A DNA stretch of 64,000 bases, taken from NCBI GenBank assembly GCA_004352715.1, contig SCFE01000080.1, forward strand, positions 1,756,554 through 1,820,553, given 5' to 3'. The notes below the pieces were generated by a model. That model saw only the letters and a program-made list of their open reading frames with translations. It was not told the DNA's origin and made no database searches. Position numbers and translations under genes: made by a program. The DNA comes from Hofstenia miamia. Lineage: Eukaryota; Xenacoelomorpha; Acoela. Position 1 is the stretch's first letter. Each line of letters opens with the position of its first letter. Shown piece by piece: positions 55,724-64,000 of this stretch.

Positions 55724-58700
55724 ATGACATAGAGTTAAGAGGCGTCCTAGTAGTACTCAAGGCCGATTCAAGGGCAGAGATACAAACGGACAATCGGCCT
55801 ATTCTCAGCTTAACTTTCCTTCCGGGGGATCAGTTCGTCGATTCAAGGGCGATGACACAACCGGAGTTCCAGGGGAAGGTGTGAGTGGTGGAAGAACCGT
55901 GGAGATCCAGAAGCGATTCAAGGCTGATGGTATCTCCACTGGAACCACGGCTGGTCAAGTATTGCGGGTTGTAACTGATAGCCGATTCAAGGGCAACTCA
56001 GTTGACACCAGCGGCACAAGCTCTCAACCTATGGAATGTGAGCCGAGCACCAGCAGATTGCCTTTACGGTTGAGGCAAATAGAGATCTCCTCGGAGACAA
56101 CATCGGAGCGTACAATAAGATCTAAAGAGCATGAGAAACGAATGTCCAAAATTGATGGAGAAACGTTGCACCCCTATTTCATGGCAACCACAAAAATGCG
56201 GCATAATGCGTTCAAGAAATTGTCTGCAGAAACGAAAACGTTAATTAGGAAAACTGCCAAAATGGAAGGGAGCATATTGCCAATTGTATTAGACGCGGAC
56301 AACCGGCCAAAAGTTAACGTATTAATCAGCTACCCACAGGAACTAAACGAAACGATTGATAGGCCATATATGAGGAGCACAACTCACATGACATTTAACG
56401 AAAATTTCACACTAGAAACAGTGCAAGCACTCATGGCGTACAAGGAACACATAGCAAAAATCCCGGAGATAAATTTGGACGAAGAAAATTTAACGATCAT
56501 ACACGTGCTGAGAGAAAAAGAATACAATAAAAATCTACAAAAACAAATTGACCAAACAGTTCGGATGGCGAGGGTACAGCGAATGAGAATAGTCGTCATA
56601 GCAATGAAGGAAAACCTAGAAGAATTACCAAGTTTCCTAAAGGATATGGTGCTAAGAGCAGAAAACTTCTTCCCATGGGAAAAGAAAGAATTTACAATCT
56701 CCAAGATAATTCGTTTTGACCTACAGATCAATTATTGGGCAAGCATATATACAGTATAGCGATAGATCTCTTCCAACAAACAAAAACGGCGGAAATGTTA
56801 CAATTAAATGAAGGATTGGAAAAAGCCATGACATTATTCATTAAATGCAGCATGACACAACGCCAGGAGCACTTAGAAGAAATTAAAAAAGTGTGGGCGA
56901 ACATGAAATTGCAAAAGAACACAGATGAATCATGGCCCGAGATAAGAATAGAGGCACCAGCACGGAAATATCATAAAACAGTCGAAATGGTATTAGCAGA
57001 GATCAATAGAGCATATGAATTAAACACGAAAAAAGATTTCCGCAAATTGATACTGGAGGAGAAGAACGCGCCGGAGATCAGATATAGAACGTCCGCATGG
57101 CTGCTAGCGATATGGCTCACAGAGGAAAAGGACCTCAGGCTACCCGTAACGAGAAATCAAAGGGTGAAACTTACAAAAGCTAAAAAGTTTGAAATTGCGT
57201 TATCACCGATAAATACACAAACAAAAAATTGGATATTAAAAGGTCACGTTGAAAAAACTGAATCGCCCAACAAGAATGAAAAACCGATGCAGACGATGGA
57301 GAAGCTAATAAGCAGGCTGATAACGAAACATCACCCAACGGGGAGAATATCAATAGTAGAGCTGGCAAACATAACAGGAATATGCCCGAGCGAAATACAA
57401 ATATTTGAAGAGCCGATGCGAAAATATATGTGGGGTGCAACCTCAGAAACACGATTAAAACAACTCCCGAACCAACCATGGATAACGACAAGAAAAATAG
57501 TCAAACGGAAACTAAGTGACACAAAGGATATAATACAACTAATCAAAGAGAAAAACGTACAACAAGTGATAGATGAAAACATGAGACGCTATGTAAGAGA
57601 TAGCCCGAGATGCACGTTTATGAAAATAATCAGAAGAGCCGAGATGCTGAAGAAAGGTGGGATAACGACACCAGTGGAGATATGCGAAATGGTGACAAAA
57701 TCACAACAAGAAATCATCAAGGAAGAGCAACTTCTAACCTCATCGCAACTGCTGCTATCCCCACAGACACAGACAGTGATCGACCGGATAAACATTGAAA
57801 AGTGGGGCGATACGAGCCAAGATAGCACGATAGAATGGATTGATACGGATGATGAACGATTCTTAGTAGAAATAAAAGTTACGAGAGAAAGAAAAGAGAT
57901 AACAGAAAGAAACTACCAGAGAATAAGAGAGCAACAAACGGTTGCGACAATGAAGCTCATGTTCACGGAAGCATTTACGCGCACAGAGTTAGAAGAACTA
58001 CTAAAACCTTTCAACCAAATCGCACTGGATGTCGAATGCATCACATCAAAGATTGAGATACACGAACGCATAAGAATGAAGCTAAGCAAACGGGGACTAA
58101 CGCAATCATTTTGGGAGACAATCCCAGAAGCGAAGATGAACTACCCCGCTACCATTGGTTTGGCAACAGCATTGAATACAACCGGTACGTACGAAGAAAT
58201 CGAGAGGTTAGTTGATACAAAGATCTTATTGTGTACGCCGCCAAAGACAATAGCTATACCCATGGTACTACCAAGATGGCGATTACCCAAAGAGGTCCAA
58301 CCAGCGAAAACATTTTTGCATGAATATAAATCTTACGTAAATTCTCGGAGTAAAGCAATAGAAATGATACAACGAGAGGACTACAAGAAGACGAAAAAGA
58401 TATTACTAGATAATGATAACAAGGAACGCGTCTACATCGAAGGAAACATTACCCCAGATCAACTATACACAGAAGGGGAAGCAATACATATCCAACTCCA
58501 AGAGCTGAGGAGAGAAATAGAGCTACGACAACCGCGAGGCAGTCATATTATTTTCGGGAGTGAATGATACGCCATGATAACGTGGGAAGAAGCTGAGGCA
58601 TCGCTACTACGACGTAACGAAACGTGTGGAAATCGTGACTATGATGCGAATTGGAAAGAACGATCCTGGCGACATATCGGAACAGGAAGTAATAGAGAAT

Positions 58701-59129
58701 ATTAGCTTCTTCTACAAGGATGTGGCAAACACGCGCAGCCTACGGAAGGTGTTCACATTTTTCTACCCAAATACGCAGATGAGAGCAGATTTAGCACACA
58801 CTTGCAAAGCAGATGCTCAGATGACGCTTTTGATAGCACTAAAAGGCATCAGTCTATACAAAAAATATTTTGAAATTTTCTCACAGAAAATGAATGAGCT
58901 GTGACAACTAACACTGATAGCGGAAAATATCAGAGAAACTCAGTTCTTGAAATACGCAAATACCGTCACAACTGAATGTGAGGCAGTACTAAAGATGTCG
59001 AAACAAGCAGAATATGCCATGATAACATGGGAAGAAGCTGAGGCGGAGTCACTTATACGCAGAGCGGACACTCTCGTGCATGGGGAATGACCTGTGCTGT
59101 CCCTAACGCAAGCTGAGGAGGGCATGTAG
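55575..59129 (+). pseudogene. ORF3, element D (full length but broken)
   Basis: About 1,185 codons. The first ATG lies in the pol tail in the +1 frame, so 55575-55723 is open in two frames. The N-terminal 140 codons hold five RFKG boxes. The rest is charged and mainly helix-like, with landmarks F-F-P-W-E-K-K-E-F, ISIVELANITGICPSEI (possibly helix-turn-helix) and F-Y-K-D-V-A-N-T-R-S-L. Breaks are a TGA near 55,724, a 16-base deletion near 56,745, a rearranged segment near 58,540-58,600 and TGA at 58902 (CGA in A). The end is the LTR-supplied TAG at 59127. No signal peptide, membrane anchor or furin-type site typical of env was seen. I do not recognise the family. Its place after integrase is where env or accessory genes sit in other LTR elements. 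Confidence 0.75.
55678..55996 (+). repeat. Five decayed RFKG repeats at the start of ORF3, element D
   Basis: CGATTCGAGGGC, CGATTCAAGGGC, CGATTCAAGGGC, CGATTCAAGGCT and CGATTCAAGGGC have GATTC starting near 55,681, 55,764, 55,840, 55,915 and 55,984, with spacings of 83, 76, 75 and 69 bases. They encode C-R-F-E-G, G-R-F-K-G, R-R-F-K-G, K-R-F-K-A and S-R-F-K-G. Confidence 0.75.
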
Positions 59130-60805
59130 CATCATCCAAAAAGCAACTAAGCTGAACAACGTCGAATGATTAATATTAATTAAAATTAATTTTAAAAATT
59201 TAGTTAATGATCTTTAGTTATTTTTGTAAGATGCAACTAAGCTTTAATATTGTTCAAAATAAGAAAACTTGTTAGCCGATCAAGAAACATTTGACAAATT
59301 AAATTGAGCAAAATAACGCTTACATNNNNNNNNNNNNNNNNNNNNNNNNNNNNNNNNNNNNNNNNNNNNNNNNNNNNNNNNNNNNNNNNNNNNNNNNNNN
59401 NNNNNNNNNNNNNNNNNNNNNNNNNNNNNNNNNNNNNNNNNNNNNNNNNNNNNNNNNNNNNNNNNNNNNNNNNNNNNNNNNNNNNNNNNNNNNNNNNNNN
59501 NNNNNNNNNNNNNNNNNNNNNNNNNNNNNNNNNNNNNNNNNNNNNNNNNNNNNNNNNNNNNNNNNNNNNNNNNNNNNNNNNNNNNNNNNNNNNNNNNNNN
59601 NNNNNNNNNNNNNNNNNNNNNNNNNNNNNNNNNNNNNNNNNNNNNNNNNNNNNNNNNNNNNNNNNNNNNNNNNNNNNNNNNNNNNNNNNNNNNNNNNNNN
59701 NNNNNNNNNNNNNNNNNNNNNNNNNNNNNNNNNNNNNNNNNNNNNNNNNNNNNNNNNNNNNNNNNNNNNNNNNNNNNNNNNNNNNNNNNNNNNNNNNNNN
59801 NNNNNNNNNNNNNNNNNNNNNNNNNNNNNNNNNNNNNNNNNNNNNNNNNNNNNNNNNNNNNNNNNNNNNNNNNNNNNNNNNNNNNNNNNNNNNNNNNNNN
59901 NNNNNNNNNNNNNNNNNNNNNNNNNNNNNNNNNNNNNNNNNNNNNNNNNNNNNNNNNNNNNNNNNNNNNNNNNNNNNNNNNNNNNNNNNNNNNNNNNNNN
60001 NNNNNNNNNNNNNNNNNNNNNNNNNNNNNNNNNNNNNNNNNNNNNNNNNNNNNNNNNNNNNNNNNNNNNNNNNNNNNNNNNNNNNNNNNNNNNNNNNNNN
60101 NNNNNNNNNNNNNNNNNNNNNNNNNNNNNNNNNNNNNNNNNNNNNNNNNNNNNNNNNNNNNNNNNNNNNNNNNNNNNNNNNNNNNNNNNNNNNNNNNNNN
60201 NNNNNNNNNNNNNNNNNNNNNNNNNNNNNNNNNNNNNNNNNNNNNNNNNNNNNNNNNNNNNNNNNNNNNNNNNNNNNNNNNNNNNNNNNNNNNNNNNNNN
60301 NNNNNNNNNNNNNNNNNNNNNNNNNATTATTAAGCTGATAGTTTTACGGTAATGGCTAGTTTAATACTATGTAAATGCAGTTAGTGTCAACGCCCGGTTG
60401 CTTTATTAAATCAAAACAACAAACACATTACAAAGTTGAGTTTAAGTCAGTTACAACTTTCACTTGAATGCACGCGCTGAACTAAGGTAGGGCACACATA
60501 ATAAATCTTAGTTGAGCTGAGACACTGCCAAGGGTTCAATCGTCATCCATGAAGGAGAGGAACTGTCTTGTGGAGATCGGCTTCAGGCAGTAGCCCATGG
60601 AAGAACTGAAGAGGAAACGTCATACGGCGCCGTCACCTAAATAGTGATAGTCAAGACTCAATTATTCAATTAACCTAACTAGTTAATAATAAGAGAGGAA
60701 AAGTCTGACGGTTTAACAACCTTGTAACCCCTCACCCGCAATTTACTGAAGGATAATCAACAGTATTAATACACGGCGCAAATATGCCAGGTGGAGGATG
60801 TTACA
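59125..60805 (+). repeat. LTR shared by elements D and E (contains 1,000-N gap)
   Basis: It begins TGTAGCATC and ends GATGTTACA. N at 59326-60325 replaces a part that is about 470 bases in the intact LTR at 49266, so the gap length is not real. Confidence 0.85.
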
Positions 60806-60819
60806 TGGCGACCGTGACA
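60806..60819 (+). other. Primer-binding site, element E (best preserved)
   Basis: TGGCGACCGTGACA directly follows the LTR end. It is complementary to a tRNA 3' end TGTCACGGTCGCCA. As I recall, some animal tRNA-Arg genes end this way, and this should be checked against the host tRNA set. Confidence 0.75.
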
Positions 60820-61029
60820 AATAAGAACAACGTCAACGGAGAGGAAACAGAGCAGCGATACTCTTTCAAAGACAACTGAAACAACTCAAAGGGAAAAGTG
60901 AAAAGGAAGCAACAGAGCAGCGAGCAGAAATATAAAGTCAGCAAAGGCAGAAAACTTCAATCGCAACAGGTGCAAACTGGACTCTAGAATCGTAACTGAA
61001 TCGGAAAGCCACTACGACATCAAGAAAGA

Positions 61030-62114
61030 ATGACAAACAATAAAAGTAAAAGAGGAAGCGCAAAGAAGGCGATACCGAAAACCACTACCCCTATGGCGAC
61101 ACGATCGTCATCCTACCCAAGGAATTCGGAAGCAACCCAAACCCCAGAATCGATACGACAAGAATCTTCTTCCGAACCAGGAACCCCAGAAATTATGGAA
61201 ATCTTGAGAAAGAATAACGAGACGGAGAAATTACTACGAGAAGAAATCAGTCTGTTAACAAAAAGAATAGAAGATATTGAACTAGCAAGTGCGGAAACAA
61301 TCAGGAATATCCAAATTGATATGGATACCAGATTAATTGAACAAAGCGAAGTGTTCCAAAATGAGATCAAGGCACTTACAAAACAATTAACGGAATCGAA
61401 CAGCAGATTTCTGGAACAAAATCAGCTTCTGCAAGACAAGAATAATATATTAGAAAGAACAAACCAGCAGTTAATACAAGATAATGATATACAAGCCGCA
61501 GAGATATCCCAACTTAAAAGTAAAATAACTCGACTCGAAACAAACAGAAATGAACAATCAGCACATCTACAACATGACTTGTTGGAAATAGAAAATAGGC
61601 GATTAGTCGAAGACAAAGATCTAAGACAAGAAGAAATAGCTCAACTAAAGGACAAGGTGAGGTTATTGCAGCTGAATAAGGACGAACAAGATAAAATACA
61701 ATCCCACAATTTCCAGTTCATAGGAAGAAAAGAACGGGAACTACGAGCTTCACCACTCCATGACCACTTATCAGAAGACTCTTCGGAAGATGAGAATGAG
61801 ATAGAAAAGAAGAAATTCGTCAAGGAAATCACAAAAGTGATAACCACGCAATTGCGAAAAGAAGAAGGGACAACAAAAAACATGAAACCAAAATACAACA
61901 ACTCAATATTAAACCAGGAGGTGGGAAACGACATGATCCCCTGTAAAGCTACGCTACCAAAATTCAACAGCAGAGTAGATGGCTATAACCCAACATTCGG
62001 GGAGTGGCTCCAGATGTTTGAGTTGACAATGGCAGAAAGAAAGGTGAGCCAACATTCAGCAGCAGCAAGATTCCCCCTATATCTAACAGGAGCGGCAGCA
62101 CAGCACTACTTGCT
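61030..62114 (+). CDS. gag: gag, element E (open up to the gap)
   Basis: This open frame of 361 codons to the gap contains the best gag N-terminus in the window. Residues 1-50 are basic and rich in Ser/Thr/Pro. Residues about 55-235 are a continuous heptad-like, Gln/Leu/Glu-rich region predicted to form a long coiled coil. Residues about 245-270 are acidic. The capsid begins at about residue 306 (K-A-T-L-P-K-F-N) and includes W-L-Q-M-F-E-L before the gap. The 5' frame is closed by a TAG near 60,988, which supports the start chosen. A 180-residue coiled coil before the capsid is unusual for Ty3/gypsy Gag and may mediate assembly. Confidence 0.85.
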
Positions 62115-63114
62115 NNNNNNNNNNNNNNNNNNNNNNNNNNNNNNNNNNNNNNNNNNNNNNNNNNNNNNNNNNNNNNNNNNNNNNNNNNNNNNNNNNNNNN
62201 NNNNNNNNNNNNNNNNNNNNNNNNNNNNNNNNNNNNNNNNNNNNNNNNNNNNNNNNNNNNNNNNNNNNNNNNNNNNNNNNNNNNNNNNNNNNNNNNNNNN
62301 NNNNNNNNNNNNNNNNNNNNNNNNNNNNNNNNNNNNNNNNNNNNNNNNNNNNNNNNNNNNNNNNNNNNNNNNNNNNNNNNNNNNNNNNNNNNNNNNNNNN
62401 NNNNNNNNNNNNNNNNNNNNNNNNNNNNNNNNNNNNNNNNNNNNNNNNNNNNNNNNNNNNNNNNNNNNNNNNNNNNNNNNNNNNNNNNNNNNNNNNNNNN
62501 NNNNNNNNNNNNNNNNNNNNNNNNNNNNNNNNNNNNNNNNNNNNNNNNNNNNNNNNNNNNNNNNNNNNNNNNNNNNNNNNNNNNNNNNNNNNNNNNNNNN
62601 NNNNNNNNNNNNNNNNNNNNNNNNNNNNNNNNNNNNNNNNNNNNNNNNNNNNNNNNNNNNNNNNNNNNNNNNNNNNNNNNNNNNNNNNNNNNNNNNNNNN
62701 NNNNNNNNNNNNNNNNNNNNNNNNNNNNNNNNNNNNNNNNNNNNNNNNNNNNNNNNNNNNNNNNNNNNNNNNNNNNNNNNNNNNNNNNNNNNNNNNNNNN
62801 NNNNNNNNNNNNNNNNNNNNNNNNNNNNNNNNNNNNNNNNNNNNNNNNNNNNNNNNNNNNNNNNNNNNNNNNNNNNNNNNNNNNNNNNNNNNNNNNNNNN
62901 NNNNNNNNNNNNNNNNNNNNNNNNNNNNNNNNNNNNNNNNNNNNNNNNNNNNNNNNNNNNNNNNNNNNNNNNNNNNNNNNNNNNNNNNNNNNNNNNNNNN
63001 NNNNNNNNNNNNNNNNNNNNNNNNNNNNNNNNNNNNNNNNNNNNNNNNNNNNNNNNNNNNNNNNNNNNNNNNNNNNNNNNNNNNNNNNNNNNNNNNNNNN
63101 NNNNNNNNNNNNNN
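62115..63114. other. 1,000-N gap inside element E
   Basis: The flanks are capsid and the linker before RT. In element B the same two points are about 1,550 bases apart, so the gap is a fixed-length placeholder. Confidence 0.9.
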
Positions 63115-64000
63115 GAATACAAGATCCCAGACATCGAGAGCAAAGATTACCAACACCTGGACAAAGAGGAGATACAACTGCTAAGAAATATGCTAAGACG
63201 ACATAAACGAATATTCAACTATGGAGAAATAAGTGTGGGGCAAGCAATAGGGGAAAAACACAAGATAGTAACAACCACTGATAAACCAATAAAACTCCCC
63301 TGTAGAAGAGTGCCCGAACAAATGAAGGACGAATGCAATCGAATACTGGAAGAATTGATAGACAACAAAATCATACGACCAAGCGAGAGCCCCTACACAG
63401 CACCAATGGTGTTTGTAAAGCAGGGAGAAAAATACCGGCTATGCATAGACTTTCAGAAGTTGAACGAAGTGACAAAGAAAGACTCTTACCCTCTGCCAAG
63501 GATAGAAGATATGTTATATGAAGCAAGCAACCACAAATATTTCACGATTTGTGCAAAGCATATTGGCAGGTATGAATGGAAGAAAACAATATTGAGAAGA
63601 CAGCATTCATAACACGGTACGGGCTGTATGAGTGGATCTACATGGCGTTCAGGCTATGCAATGCGCCGGCAACGTTTCAAAGATATATAACAAAAGTCCT
63701 GAAAAACAAAAAACATAGAATGGAGGATGGTATCAATGCATACATAGACGATATAATCGTAACAAGTGACACAATACAAGAACACATAGAGAAACTGGAT
63801 AGAACGCTAACAATCCTAGGAAAAGCAGGACTCTGAATAAATGGCAACAAATGCGAAATCTTAAAGGAGAAAATCATCTTTCTGGGAAGAATGATAGAAA
63901 AAGGGAGAATATCAATGAAAGACAATGCAAGAGAAATGATACGAAAGATAGAGAAACCAAATAACAAGAAGGACATCCAAAGAATAATGGGTTTCTTTAA
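63115..64000 (+). pseudogene. pol: pol (RT and start of RNase H), element E
   Basis: The frame is open from the linker through L-P-C-R-R-V-P to near 63,545. There about seven bases are missing around the first catalytic Asp (T-T-L-D-L in the others), which shifts the frame. The second frame (63576-63836) has Y-I-D-D at about 63,741 and ends at a TGA (CGA in C and D) shared with element B. Unlike B and D it keeps CGA at the position of their TGA before the RT (63,199). The sequence continues past the window edge. Confidence 0.85.

Larger units (their letters stand above)
49266..60805 (+). mobile_element. Element D: complete LTR-to-LTR copy
   Basis: This is the only copy whose internal region is read without a gap: LTR, primer-binding site, gag, pol, ORF3 and LTR (the 3' LTR itself has a gap). 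It is dead: gag lacks the capsid, pol has two TGA stops and a one-base insertion, and ORF3 has stops, a 16-base deletion and a local rearrangement. It gives the reference gene order for the family. Confidence 0.9.
59125..64000 (+). mobile_element. Element E: LTR retrotransposon, continues past the window
   Basis: The order is LTR, best-preserved primer-binding site, gag up to a 1,000-N gap, then pol from the end of the protease-RT linker into the RT and RNase H. It is cut by the window edge. Confidence 0.85.

Noticed and set aside
55678-55996. RFKG DNA boxes as tRNA B boxes (GGTTCGANTCC)
   Set aside because: The match is partial, no A box precedes them at the right spacing, and the boxes are in a conserved reading frame.
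58480-58830. G-V-N-D and D-L-A-H words in ORF3 (seen in A) resembling SGNH-hydrolase blocks
   Set aside because: There is no G-D-S block upstream, F has G-V-N-Y at the first site, and the surrounding sequence is helical and charged. Probably chance.

Overview
The window is AT-rich animal DNA. The left 29 kb contains no operons, only scattered exon-like or decayed coding pieces, many (TA)n tracts and several kinds of metazoan transposon debris: Tc1/mariner, hAT, a Jockey/CR1-like LINE and an RTE-type tail. Host-like coding remnants are a secreted LDL-receptor class A protein, a 3' exon that looks like ornithine cyclodeaminase/mu-crystallin, and a frameshifted rhodopsin-family GPCR. These point to an invertebrate metazoan, but the sequence does not let me name the species.

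Layout 1-29.4 kb: Tc1/mariner pseudogene (about 1.9-2.8 kb), LDLa gene (4.3-4.8), hAT transposase pseudogene (5.6-7.5) apparently split by a 221-bp inverted-repeat element, cyclodeaminase-like exon (11.4-11.55), non-autonomous hAT element with an 8-bp target duplication (12.0-12.6), RTE-like tail (14.7-14.9), GPCR pseudogene (18.5-19.1), a 128-bp tandem repeat (20.5-20.8), a gypsy integrase tail (21.1-21.5), a LINE (21.7-24.15) and a second Tc1/mariner relic (26.0-26.6). The rest is AT-rich DNA in which I recognise nothing.

Layout 29.5-64 kb: a nest of copies of one large Ty3/gypsy-type LTR retrotransposon, called here A, B, C, F, D and E from left to right. The plan is LTR (about 1.15 kb, TGTAGCATC...GATGTTACA), a primer-binding site resembling the complement of a tRNA-Arg 3' end, gag (long coiled coil, capsid, CCHC knuckle), pol in the -1 frame (protease, RT, RNase H, integrase), then a very large third frame (ORF3, about 1,180 codons) that reaches into the 3' LTR. 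A, B, F, D and E lie on the + strand and C is inverted. Neighbouring + copies share a single LTR (A/B, F/D, D/E). B and C form an inverted duplication whose axis is a 1,000-N gap. Every copy is damaged, unfinished or both.

The strongest candidate for something undescribed is ORF3. It is conserved across copies, has no env-like signal peptide or membrane segment that I can see, starts inside the pol tail in another frame, and stops on a TAG supplied by the LTR. Its N-terminal part carries a decayed 25-residue repeat with an RFKG core, and the same DNA box also sits in the protease-RT linker. Most in-frame TGA stops lie where another copy has CGA, suggesting CpG-driven decay. Four 1,000-N gaps, a 28-N gap flanked by a 205-bp duplication and one isolated N mean that the large-scale order of the array needs long-read confirmation.
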